NCBI RefSeq assembly: GCF_023634645.1 | Contig: NZ_JAMKMR010000002.1 | Coordinates: 1 to 64,000, forward strand | Reading direction: 5' to 3' | DNA length: 64,000 nt | Source: Vibrio sinus | GTDB taxonomy: Bacteria > Pseudomonadota > Gammaproteobacteria > Enterobacterales > Vibrionaceae | Shown: in pieces, positions 38,887 through 47,389 of the stretch | Position numbering within the stretch: position 1 is the first letter of the stretch | How the letters are laid out: each line of letters starts with the position of its first letter | Program-made: the position numbers and the translations under genes | Notes under the pieces: model-generated | The model's database searches: none | What the model saw: only the letters and a program-made list of their open reading frames with translations | What the model was told of the DNA's origin: nothing

Positions 38887-40734
38887 ATGAAGAAAAAGGT
38901 GCTTTTGTTTATTGCTCTTATTTCCAGTATGAGCGCTAGTATGAGTTACGCGCTTGAACAGTACTCGGTAAGAAACCCCGCATACTCTCTAGATGATAAA
39001 TTAGTTCTTGGCCAAGAAGAGCAGGTGTATTTTTCTTCGGTAAAAGGTCTGGAGAAGGTGCCGTTTATCGCCAAAATTGACACGGGCGCCGATTCAACCT
39101 CAATCAATGCGACAGATATTGAAATTCGAACCCACAATCGCAAACTTAGCCATTTAAAAGATGGGGTGCTTCTAGCGGCCATTGTCAATGTCTCTAAACG
39201 CCATACTGAATTGTGGTTGGAGAAGAAAAGTAACCAGACGTTGGTGGCGTTTAATCTGGTCAATCCTTATAGCGGTAAAACGTTTCGTGTGGAAAGGCCG
39301 CTCATTAAAGTCTCTCAGATAAAAAGCCGTAGTAGCAATGAGCCAATATTACGTCCGCTGGTGAGTATGCCAATTAGCATTGCGGGAAAAACGTTTGATA
39401 CCGTAGTGAATCTCACCGACAGAAGCCACTTTTCTGCTCAGGTATTGATTGGCAGAACACTGCTAAAGCACAAGGCTTGGGTATTTGGCGGATATAGATA
39501 TTTACAAGAGCAGCCAAACGCTATTCTTGCTGGCCGAAAAGAACGTATTTCGATTGGTGATGTGATGCTTAATGCTGAAGTGTCAATGAAATACAACTTT
39601 AGCCGCTTAACAGCAGATAAGATTCAAGTTAGCCCAAACCATAAGCAGGTTACTTTTGAATTAGCTGGCAAGAACCATTCCCGCCAATCTTTCAGTTTAC
39701 CTGTTGCTCGCATGCTTAAAGTCAGTGGTGATATGAAGCCATTGGTCTATCTTCCTGTGGAGCTTAACAGTACGCACAGGCAATATTGGCTGGCTTATCT
39801 CACGCACTCTGGCAAAGGTAAAAGTAAGATGAGGATAGGCCGTGATGTTATCAGTCAGCATTTGATGATCGAAGCGGATAAAGAGTACTTGTTTAAACAC
39901 CCGTTGACTATCTATAGCCAGAGGAAACCCCATGACCAAGAGTTACTTATCTCACCACAAGAAAGGCTGCAGCTCGACGGCAACATGGTGCAGACCACAG
40001 TTTCAACCAGAATAAGCACACCCATTCTGCGTGTGAGCTCGCTCTCCGTTTCGGATAACAAGCAGACAGCTGATTACATCATGGCTGTGGACGGTGACAA
40101 GGTTATCGAGCGTGAAGGGAAAGTGAAGCGCTGGGTGAAAATTGGCCGCTCTCGTTATCCAGTGGTGCAAGGCAAGGTGACGATTTTAGGTCATCAAAGA
40201 CCGATAGAATTTGCGTTGAAGGAGCTGGGTAGTGATGAGAAGACGCCTTACCTAACTCTAGGGCGAAAACTAGGGAAAACCGAGTTACTTATCAACCCTA
40301 GGGTGGATTACTTGCTCACTGAACATCCTTTATTTCGCGCCGGGCATATTGAAAAGGTTCAAGTGGAAGGCATGACCTTTTCTGCCAAGCTGGACACTGG
40401 TGCCGATGTTAGCTCAATCAGCGCCGAAAATATTAAGTTGTACAAGGAAGACGCTAAGCAGATGGTCAGATTTTTATATCGTGATAAGCAAGGCAATAAA
40501 AAGGAAATATCTTTGCCAGTGGTGAAAATGATGCATATCAAAGCGAAAAAAGGTGAAAAAGCCAATGCTCGGCCTGTGGTACGGCTGCCAGTGCAATTGG
40601 GTAAGCTTAAGGAAACCATCGAGGTCAATTTGCAAGATCGCTCTCGGTTTGATTACAGCATGATATTAGGGCAAAACTTTCTTAAGTATGGCGTGTTAGT
40701 GGGTAGTGATAAAAACTATTTACTTGGCAAATAA
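38887..40734 (+). CDS. Secreted four-module retropepsin-like protein
   Basis: Predicted 615-residue protein with a signal peptide (about 1-22, cleaved after SYA), so periplasmic or exported. Four similar modules can be read: about 58-205, 225-338, 365-478 and 493-615. Modules 1 and 4 hold the aspartic-protease motif AKIDTGADS (D65) and AKLDTGADV (D503). At the same place module 2 reads EVSMKYN and module 3 TVSTRIS, so both lack the aspartate. Each module ends with a hydrophobic-G-R/Q motif (VLIGR, MRIGR, LTLGR, MILGQ). The fold resembles the RimK-associated putative zinc/aspartic protease family (PF05618, assigned from memory), but no ATP-grasp gene is nearby. GGAAG lies 7-8 nt before the ATG. 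Substrate and activity are unknown. Confidence 0.75.
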   Translation: MKKKVLLFIALISSMSASMSYALEQYSVRNPAYSLDDKLVLGQEEQVYFSSVKGLEKVPFIAKIDTGADSTSINATDIEIRTHNRKLSHLKDGVLLAAIVNVSKRHTELWLEKKSNQTLVAFNLVNPYSGKTFRVERPLIKVSQIKSRSSNEPILRPLVSMPISIAGKTFDTVVNLTDRSHFSAQVLIGRTLLKHKAWVFGGYRYLQEQPNAILAGRKERISIGDVMLNAEVSMKYNFSRLTADKIQVSPNHKQVTFELAGKNHSRQSFSLPVARMLKVSGDMKPLVYLPVELNSTHRQYWLAYLTHSGKGKSKMRIGRDVISQHLMIEADKEYLFKHPLTIYSQRKPHDQELLISPQERLQLDGNMVQTTVSTRISTPILRVSSLSVSDNKQTADYIMAVDGDKVIEREGKVKRWVKIGRSRYPVVQGKVTILGHQRPIEFALKELGSDEKTPYLTLGRKLGKTELLINPRVDYLLTEHPLFRAGHIEKVQVEGMTFSAKLDTGADVSSISAENIKLYKEDAKQMVRFLYRDKQGNKKEISLPVVKMMHIKAKKGEKANARPVVRLPVQLGKLKETIEVNLQDRSRFDYSMILGQNFLKYGVLVGSDKNYLLGK

Positions 40735-40762
40735 AGTGTATAGATAGCGACTAGGAGATGTA

Positions 40763-41257
40763 TTGAAAACCAAACTGATCACACGTGAAGGGTACAATAA
40801 ACTTAAAAAAGAGCATGATTATTTGTGGCACGAGCGGCGTCCAGAGGTGACCAAGATTGTCACCTGGGCTGCCGGTCTTGGCGATCGCTCTGAGAACGCC
40901 GATTATACCTTCAATAAACGATTATTAAGGCAGATTGACAGACGGGTGCGGTTTTTGCGCAAGCTGTTGCCAGAGGTGACCATTGTTGATTACTCTCCCC
41001 AGCAAGAAGGCAAGGTGTTTTTTGGCGCGTGGGTAGAAATTGAAAACGATGCGGGTGAGGTGAAAAAATTTCGCATCGTTGGGCCTGAAGAAATCTACGG
41101 TGACGATGTGAAAGACTACATTTCTATCGATTCGCCTATGGCGCGAGCCTTGCTCAAAAAACAAGTTGATGATGAGTTTATTGTTAAAACCCCTGATGGT
41201 GACAAAGAGTGGTTTGTGAATAGCATCGAATATGAAAAGCTAGTGCAGAGCAAGTAA
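40763..41257 (+). CDS. greB: Transcript cleavage factor GreB
   Basis: Predicted 164-residue factor that enters the RNA polymerase secondary channel and triggers cleavage of backtracked RNA. The N-terminal coiled coil carries the catalytic tip GDRSENADY; the C-terminal FKBP-like domain has YSPQQEGKVFFGAWVEIE. The start is a TTG at 40763 with AGGAGATG in front; an ATG two bases before it is out of frame and stops at once. It follows the retropepsin-like gene by 28 nt and may be co-transcribed with it. Confidence 0.96.
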   Translation: MKTKLITREGYNKLKKEHDYLWHERRPEVTKIVTWAAGLGDRSENADYTFNKRLLRQIDRRVRFLRKLLPEVTIVDYSPQQEGKVFFGAWVEIENDAGEVKKFRIVGPEEIYGDDVKDYISIDSPMARALLKKQVDDEFIVKTPDGDKEWFVNSIEYEKLVQSK

Positions 41258-41501
41258 ATCGGATTTGTTTTTGTGAACGCTTGCATTGCGGTAAGCAACA
41301 GTGGTGGCACTTGAAGTCATTGAAGAAATAACGTTTTTAGTCAAGTAATGGGCGAGAGCAAATTGCAACCTGGTTTGCTATTAGATACAAAGAAATATAC
41401 GTTAACAATTCTTTGTCGCTCTGTTAGCAAAAAGGATGTTACATTTTTCCTGGCTCGTTATTAGCTAAGTCGAGCTTGATTGAAGTGGGTAGGGTCAAAA
41501 G

Positions 41502-42221
41502 ATGCAAGAAAACTACAAAATTTTAGTGGTCGATGATGACGCACGATTACGTTCTTTACTAGAGCGTTATTTAACTGAACAAGGTTTTCAGGTGCGTGGC
41601 GTGGCCAATAGTGAACAGATGGATCGATTGCTAACCCGTGAAAATTTTCATTTGATGGTTCTCGATCTGATGCTGCCTGGTGAAGATGGCTTGTCCATTT
41701 GTCGCCGTCTGCGTAACGCAAACAACATGCTGCCAATTTTGATGTTGACAGCAAAAGGTGATGAGGTAGATCGTATCGTTGGCCTTGAAGTGGGTGCAGA
41801 CGATTATTTGCCAAAACCGTTTAATCCAAGAGAACTGCTGGCTCGAATCAAGGCCGTTCTACGTCGTCAAATAATCGAAGCGCCGGGAGCGCCGAGTACC
41901 GAGGAATCGGTGGTTGAGTTTGGCGATTTTCGTTTAAACTTGGGCACGCGCGAAATGTTTCGTGGTGAAGAGCCTATGCCGATCACATCCGGTGAGTTTG
42001 CCGTCCTTAAAACACTGGTCACCAACGCCAGAGAGCCTATGTCTCGTGACAAGCTGATGAACATGGCGCGTGGTCGTGAGTACTCGGCAATGGAGCGCTC
42101 CATTGACGTGCAAATTTCTCGATTACGGCGCATGCTGGAGGTTGACCCAAGCAAGCCTCGTTATATCCAGACGGTTTGGGGGCTGGGCTACGTATTCGTT
42201 CCTGACGGAAAAGACGTATAA
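41502..42221 (+). CDS. ompR: Osmolarity response regulator OmpR
   Basis: Predicted 239-residue response regulator. Receiver domain (1-120) with D11/D12, phosphoacceptor D55 and K105; C-terminal winged helix (about 140-235) ending ETVWGLGYVF-like (IQTVWGLGYVFVPDG). It controls outer-membrane porins and osmotic responses with EnvZ. The 244 nt upstream contain no gene and presumably its promoter. A hairpin separates it from envZ. Confidence 0.97.
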   Translation: MQENYKILVVDDDARLRSLLERYLTEQGFQVRGVANSEQMDRLLTRENFHLMVLDLMLPGEDGLSICRRLRNANNMLPILMLTAKGDEVDRIVGLEVGADDYLPKPFNPRELLARIKAVLRRQIIEAPGAPSTEESVVEFGDFRLNLGTREMFRGEEPMPITSGEFAVLKTLVTNAREPMSRDKLMNMARGREYSAMERSIDVQISRLRRMLEVDPSKPRYIQTVWGLGYVFVPDGKDV

Positions 42222-42233
42222 TTCGCTCTGTCT

Positions 42234-42266
42234 AAAAGCACTGACCACTAAGTCGGTGCTTTTTTC
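42234..42266 (+). terminator. Hairpin with T tract between ompR and envZ
   Basis: Stem AAAAGCACTGAC / GTCGGTGCTTTT (one mismatch) followed by TTCATTTTT, in the 76-nt ompR-envZ gap. It looks like an intrinsic terminator and would lower envZ expression relative to ompR. Confidence 0.75.
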
Positions 42267-42297
42267 ATTTTTACCTATTTAATCTTGGATCAACCCA

Positions 42298-43611
42298 ATG
42301 CGTATCCGCAGCTCTTTCACTCAATCAATCATTATCTTTTTCACTCTATTGATCGCAAGCCAAGTTTATTCTTATTACGCGGTATTCAACTATGCGTTGA
42401 TGCCCAGCTTGCAGCAATTCAATAAAATTCTTGGTCACGAAATTAGCTTGATGCTCGAAGAAGCCAACCGTAAGGACTCGTTGAGTGTCAACGACCCCAA
42501 TCGCCATCGAGTATTAGAACAACTTGGAGTGACCATCCACTCGAGCAAAAACCCTGTAGTTGAATCGGAGTACAATCAGGCGGTGCCAATTGAACTTATG
42601 AGTGAAGATATGAGTCACGAGCTTGGCGTGAAAACTGAAGTGCGTATGACAGTTGATAGTCACAGCTATGTGCTCTGGATGAAAATCGACTCTTTACCGA
42701 ATTCTTTGCTGCGTATTCCGTTAACTGAGCTAAGAGAAGGTGACTTTGCACCGTTATTTCGCAATAGCTTATTTGTTGCAATTTTGATTGTCGCTGGCGG
42801 CTGGCTGTTTGTTCGTCTGCAAAACCGGCCTTTAACTGCACTAGAGAAGGCGGCGAAAGAGGTGGGGCGCGGGGAAATTCCGCCGCCACTGGATGAAAAA
42901 GGCCCGTCAGAAATTCGAGCGGTGACTCGCGCCTTTAACCAGATGTCGCAGGGCATACAAGCGCTAGAAGAAGACAGAGCGTTGCTCATGGCGGGCATCA
43001 GTCATGATTTACGTACTCCACTAACTCGTATTCGATTAGCGACCGAGATGATGTCACCAGAAGAAAGCTATCTGGCAGACGGCATTATTAGTGACACAGA
43101 AGAATGTAACGAGATCATCAATCAATTTATGGACTACTTGAAGCCAGTCAACAAGCAGTCGTTTGAAGCGGTAGATTTAAACACCATCACTCAAGATGTT
43201 GCGAATGCGGAAAGTTCCAAAGAGGTCGACATTGATTTGCAATTGGGTGAGAACATGCTGGATGCATTTGGTAGCCCAATTGCGCTGAAAAGGTCTATCA
43301 CAAACCTTGTGGTGAACGCGATACGATATGGTAACGGCTGGTTAAAAATTAGCACAGGCATGACCGCTGACAAGTCTCTGGTTTGGGTTTGCGTTGAAGA
43401 TAACGGTCCTGGTATCGAGCAAGATCAGATTGCTAAACTCTTTGAACCTTTTACCCGTGGCGATACGGCGCGAGGCAGCGAAGGCACTGGGCTTGGCTTA
43501 GCCATTGTCAAAAGAATTGTAAGCCAGCACCACGGCTCTGTGGTGATCAGCAATCGTAGTGAAGGTGGCTTAAGAGCTCAAATCAGCTTTCCTACGGTTA
43601 AAGCGAAGTAG
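42298..43611 (+). CDS. envZ: Osmosensor histidine kinase EnvZ
   Basis: Predicted 437-residue membrane sensor kinase. Two membrane helices (about 10-32 and 155-175) frame a periplasmic domain of roughly 120 residues; a HAMP domain follows, then HisKA with [16 protein letters not shown] (phosphoacceptor H236) and an HATPase domain with the G box [11 protein letters not shown]. It phosphorylates and dephosphorylates OmpR. The gap from ompR is 76 nt, larger than the overlap seen in enteric bacteria. Confidence 0.97.
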   Translation: MRIRSSFTQSIIIFFTLLIASQVYSYYAVFNYALMPSLQQFNKILGHEISLMLEEANRKDSLSVNDPNRHRVLEQLGVTIHSSKNPVVESEYNQAVPIELMSEDMSHELGVKTEVRMTVDSHSYVLWMKIDSLPNSLLRIPLTELREGDFAPLFRNSLFVAILIVAGGWLFVRLQNRPLTALEKAAKEVGRGEIPPPLDEKGPSEIRAVTRAFNQMSQGIQALEEDRALLMAGISHDLRTPLTRIRLATEMMSPEESYLADGIISDTEECNEIINQFMDYLKPVNKQSFEAVDLNTITQDVANAESSKEVDIDLQLGENMLDAFGSPIALKRSITNLVVNAIRYGNGWLKISTGMTADKSLVWVCVEDNGPGIEQDQIAKLFEPFTRGDTARGSEGTGLGLAIVKRIVSQHHGSVVISNRSEGGLRAQISFPTVKAK

Positions 43612-43723
43612 TTTGATCCGGAGAATGTTGTCTCTTCTCCAAATCAAGTTTAGAGACGTTAAACTTTTTTCAATGGCTGCTCGTGCCATTATATAAAAAC
43701 ACACATCTTAGAATTGCATCTTG

Positions 43724-43757
43724 ACCCCTTAAATTGACGATTTTAAGGGGTTTTAAT
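43724..43757 (+). terminator. Rho-independent terminator downstream of envZ
   Basis: Stem ACCCCTTAAA / TTTTAAGGGGT with a short loop, followed by TTTAATTTG, about 110 nt after the envZ stop. Confidence 0.82.
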
Positions 43758-43835
43758 TTGTTGAATTCGTTAGAGTTATTTTGTTGGTAAACAAGGAGGC
43801 TTCGGTGCTAGGCTACTGAAAACTGAGGAGTTGCC

Positions 43836-44486
43836 ATGAACCAAGTTGACGCTATATTTGACCAGCAAGATTTTTCCACACAAGACTTACAAGGCGCATC
43901 GTTCTTGCGTTGCCAGTTTATCAATTGCAGCTTTGAGCGCGCGGATTTACGCGATGCCTGCTTTGACGATTGCCGTTTTATCGAAGCTACAGACGTAATT
44001 GGTTGCAGTTTTCGCAATGCAAAACTAAAAGACGCTCGCTTTAGCAACTGTATGCTGGCGATGTGCCAATTTAATCGAGCGGAATGCTTTGGTATCGAGC
44101 TGCGCCAGTGCGACTTAAAAGGCGCAGATTTTCAGCTGGCCAATTTTGCCAACTACATTACCGCGAAGTCCTATTTTTGCTCGGCTTTCATTACCGGGTG
44201 CAACCTTAGCTACTGCAACTTAGAAAATGTGTTATTAGAAAAGTGCGATCTGTTTGAAAATCGTTGGCGAGGTGCCAATTTATCTGGCGCCAGTTTGAAT
44301 GGCTCCGATTTATCACGTGGTGAGTTTGCTGCTGAGCAGTGGGGAAGCTTTAGCTTAGAGCATGCAGACTTAACCCATGTGGAGCTTGAAGGTTTGGATA
44401 TCCGCCGAGTTTCTCTTTATGGGGTTAAAATTTGTGATTGGCAGCAAGCCCAGCTGCTAGAGCCATTTGGGCTGGTGGTGCTCTAA
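43836..44486 (+). CDS. qnr: Qnr-like pentapeptide-repeat protein
   Basis: Predicted 216-residue pentapeptide-repeat protein whose length, repeat layout and ending (YGVKICDWQQAQLLEPFG) match the Qnr family, which mimics DNA and shields DNA gyrase and topoisomerase IV from quinolones. Repeats run through nearly the whole chain (for example CFDDCRF, ARFSNC, CDLKGADF, CDLFENRW, GANLSGASL). Segments such as YFCSAFITGCNLSY and CDLFENRWRGANLSGAS are close to my memory of Vibrio Qnr proteins. It lies between envZ and recG and is convergent with recG. GAGGAG precedes the ATG and no SOS box is obvious. Whether it protects against quinolones at native expression is not known. Confidence 0.85.
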   Translation: MNQVDAIFDQQDFSTQDLQGASFLRCQFINCSFERADLRDACFDDCRFIEATDVIGCSFRNAKLKDARFSNCMLAMCQFNRAECFGIELRQCDLKGADFQLANFANYITAKSYFCSAFITGCNLSYCNLENVLLEKCDLFENRWRGANLSGASLNGSDLSRGEFAAEQWGSFSLEHADLTHVELEGLDIRRVSLYGVKICDWQQAQLLEPFGLVVL

Positions 44487-44501
44487 ACAAGCTTCGTACA
44501 G

Positions 44502-46580
44502 CTAGGCGTTGGAGTACAGGTCTTTGTTTCCCAGCCAACGCTCAATAATGGCAGCTGAGTTGCTGGGGTATTGCCGATGCAAATGATTGGCGATGCGCTG
44601 TACTTCGGCAACCAAATGCTGATCGCGGATCAGGTCGGCGATTTTAAACTCAGCCATGCCCGTTTGTTTGGTGCCCAACACTTCTCCTGGTCCGCGTATT
44701 TCTAAATCCCGTTGTGCAATCACAAAACCGTCATTGCTTTCTCTTAACACGCCGAGCCTTTTTTGCGCGGTTTTTGATAAAGGAGAGTGGTACAAAAGCA
44801 CACAGTGGCTGGCGACGCTGCCACGACCAACTCGCCCCCTTAGCTGGTGCAATTGCGCCAGCCCGAGGCGCTCTGGGTTTTCGATGATCATCAAGCTTGC
44901 ATTGGGCACATCTACTCCCACTTCAATTACCGTCGTGGCCACCAACAGGCTTAGTTCGTTACGTTTGAATGCGTCCATGACTGCTTGCTTTTCGGCGGGT
45001 TTCATTCTGCCATGAACTAAGCCAATCTTAAGCTCTGGAAGTCTAGTGGAAAGCTCTTCTGCCGTGTCAGCAGCGGCTTGTGCTTCAAGTACTTCAGATT
45101 CATCGATGAGTGTGCATACCCAGTACGCCTGTTTATTTTCATTCAAGCAGGCATGTTTGACTCTTTCGATAATATCGCCGCGCTTGGTATCAGGTATGGC
45201 AACGGTTTGTATGGGTGAGCGGCCGGGCGGCAGCTCATCGATGATCGATGTTTCCAAGTCAGCATAAGCGGTCATCGCAAGAGTTCTAGGGATGGGCGTG
45301 GCTGTCATGATAAGTTGATGTGGATAGTGCCCTTGTTTGGCCCCTTTCTCTCTAAGTTCCAAGCGCTGATGTACCCCAAAGCGGTGTTGCTCATCGATAA
45401 TAACCAAGGCTAAATTGTTAAAGTGCACATTTTCTTGAAAAAGGGCGTGAGTACCGACGACCATTTTCGCCGTACCTAGAGCAATGGCTTCGAGCTGATC
45501 CTGTTTTTCTTTTTTCTTCTGCTTGCCTGCTACCCATGCTACTTCTATCTCTAGTGGTTTAAGCCAATGTGCAAAGTTAAGTGCGTGCTGCTCGGCGAGA
45601 ATTTCGGTGGGTGCCATCAGCGCCACCTGATAGCCTTGCTCAATCGCTGTCAATGCTGCGAGTGCCGCTACTAATGTTTTACCTGAGCCGACGTCGCCTT
45701 GTACCAGTCTCATCATTGGAAAAGGTTTCGCTAAATCCTGTTCAACTTCATTGACAACACGATTCTGTGCATTGGTTGGCGAAAAAGGTAGTTGGGCAAG
45801 TAACTGATTTTTTAGTTTGTTTGATGGTGGCAGCTCTATGGCAGAGTCCTGCTGCCCTTTACTTCTTACCGCCAACATAGATAAGTTCTGTGCGATTAAC
45901 TCTTCTAAAATGAGACGGATCTGCGCTGGGTGTTTTCCGAGTTCGAATGCATCGAGATCGATACTAGGGTCGGGGCGGTGAATAATACGTAACGCATCGG
46001 ACAGTGTTAGCTGGTTGGGATAAAGACCTTCAGGAAATAGCTCTTGTACCGCAGATTTATCAAGCAAATCCAGTGCCTGATCGGTCAGTGAGCGTAAGGT
46101 GAGCTGACGAAGACCATCGGTGGTTGGATAGACAGGAGTGAGGTTTTGCTCGAGTTGCAGCTTTTGTTTCGGTTGATAAAACTTGTAGTCGGGGTGAACA
46201 ATTTCAAGGCCATTCATACCGCGCTTTACCTCACCATATGCATGGATCTGCCGGTCTGGAGAAAAATTATTCTTCATCGCCGCGGTAAAGTTAAAAAAAC
46301 GCAGAGTTATAGTACCGTTGCCGTCACTGATTTTAACGGTGAGCATTTTTTTTCGGCCGAATATGGTATCGCTACTCATTACTTTGCCTTGCACCGATGC
46401 CCATAGCCCAGGGTGAAGTTTGGCTATGGGGTAAATACGGGTGCGATCTTCGTACCTGGAAGGTAGGTGGAACAGTAGGTCTTGCACATTATGCAGTTCT
46501 AGCCGAGCCAGCTTTTCAGCAATTTTAGCCCCAACGCCAGATAATGATGATAATGGAATGGCAGAAAGTAGCTGACTCAT
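44502..46580 (-). CDS. recG: ATP-dependent DNA helicase RecG
   Basis: Predicted 692-residue branch-migrating helicase that remodels stalled forks, R-loops and Holliday junctions. An N-terminal wedge domain (about 60-150) precedes the helicase core: Walker A GDVGSGKT (295-302), DEQH box (396-399), TATPIPRT, and the late motif QLRGRVGRG; the TRG motif region follows. The start is ATG at 46580 (MSQLLSAIPLSS); the frame is open for eight more codons upstream. It is the last gene of the gmk-rpoZ-spoT-trmH-recG run. Confidence 0.97.
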   Translation of the reverse strand: MSQLLSAIPLSSLSGVGAKIAEKLARLELHNVQDLLFHLPSRYEDRTRIYPIAKLHPGLWASVQGKVMSSDTIFGRKKMLTVKISDGNGTITLRFFNFTAAMKNNFSPDRQIHAYGEVKRGMNGLEIVHPDYKFYQPKQKLQLEQNLTPVYPTTDGLRQLTLRSLTDQALDLLDKSAVQELFPEGLYPNQLTLSDALRIIHRPDPSIDLDAFELGKHPAQIRLILEELIAQNLSMLAVRSKGQQDSAIELPPSNKLKNQLLAQLPFSPTNAQNRVVNEVEQDLAKPFPMMRLVQGDVGSGKTLVAALAALTAIEQGYQVALMAPTEILAEQHALNFAHWLKPLEIEVAWVAGKQKKKEKQDQLEAIALGTAKMVVGTHALFQENVHFNNLALVIIDEQHRFGVHQRLELREKGAKQGHYPHQLIMTATPIPRTLAMTAYADLETSIIDELPPGRSPIQTVAIPDTKRGDIIERVKHACLNENKQAYWVCTLIDESEVLEAQAAADTAEELSTRLPELKIGLVHGRMKPAEKQAVMDAFKRNELSLLVATTVIEVGVDVPNASLMIIENPERLGLAQLHQLRGRVGRGSVASHCVLLYHSPLSKTAQKRLGVLRESNDGFVIAQRDLEIRGPGEVLGTKQTGMAEFKIADLIRDQHLVAEVQRIANHLHRQYPSNSAAIIERWLGNKDLYSNA

Positions 46581-46660
46581 GGCTGGACTCAAAATGTAAA
46601 ACACAGCAAATAGTTAATCACTAGGCTGTGTATTTGTACAGGAAATTTGTCCTGACTCTG

Positions 46661-47347
46661 CTACTTGCTTTGCATTTTTTGCCACCATTCGCTGTCAGCT
46701 ACGACTTGGCCATGTTCATCAAGTGGCGGATAAGGGAGGCTTTTGCTTTTGGCGACTCTTGCGAGTACCGGGTGCCCACGCTCGAATAGAATACGATGAA
46801 TGGTTTCTTTGCCAAGGGCACTTGTTTGTCTTTGATACATGCCCTTGGCTTGGCGCTGTCTTTGCGCTTCAAACAAAATAATAGCGCTGGCGACAGAGAC
46901 ATTGAGCGATTGCACCATGCCTGCCATGGGTATAATGATGTCTTGGTCGGCAAGCTCTATGGCGTTTGCAGAGGTGCCGAATTTTTCACCGCCGAGGATA
47001 ATGGCGGTTGGCTGAGTGTAGTCTATCTCACGAAAATCTACCGCTGTATCAGACAAGTGGGTCACCAGTATCTGCATGCCCTCAGACTTAAGCTTGGTAA
47101 CAGCGGCCTGGATGCTATCGTGAGTGTCCACTTCAACCCAATTTCTTGCTCCGGCAGAGGTATGGCCAAGCATTCGCATCTTATCTGTTGGCCACACGGC
47201 ATGAACCTTGTGCAGCCCTGCAGCGTCGGCGGTTCGAACGACTGCAGACACATTGTTTGGTTTATGCACTTCTTCCAAACAAAGGGTGAGATCTGGCTGG
47301 CGGGCGGCAAGTACTTGTTGTATTCGTTGGTATCTTTCTAAATTCAT
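46661..47347 (-). CDS. trmH: tRNA (guanosine-18-2'-O)-methyltransferase
   Basis: Predicted 228-residue SpoU-class methyltransferase with a trefoil-knot fold, making Gm18 in tRNA. Motifs seen: LEEVHKPNNVSAVVRTADAAG (in pieces, motif 1 with N and R), LGGEKFG (motif 2) and IPMAGMVQSLNVSVASAI (motif 3). It lies 42 nt behind spoT, in the usual order. Confidence 0.96.
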   Translation of the reverse strand: MNLERYQRIQQVLAARQPDLTLCLEEVHKPNNVSAVVRTADAAGLHKVHAVWPTDKMRMLGHTSAGARNWVEVDTHDSIQAAVTKLKSEGMQILVTHLSDTAVDFREIDYTQPTAIILGGEKFGTSANAIELADQDIIIPMAGMVQSLNVSVASAIILFEAQRQRQAKGMYQRQTSALGKETIHRILFERGHPVLARVAKSKSLPYPPLDEHGQVVADSEWWQKMQSK

Positions 47348-47389
47348 GACTTAGTAAATTTTGGGCTACCGAATGGTAGCCCGTTGAGG

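Noticed and set aside
44487..44501. 15-nt convergent gap between the Qnr-like gene and recG as a possible attC or recombination scar.
   Set aside because: No attC-type symmetry or integrase core site is visible; the gap is an ordinary tail-to-tail junction.
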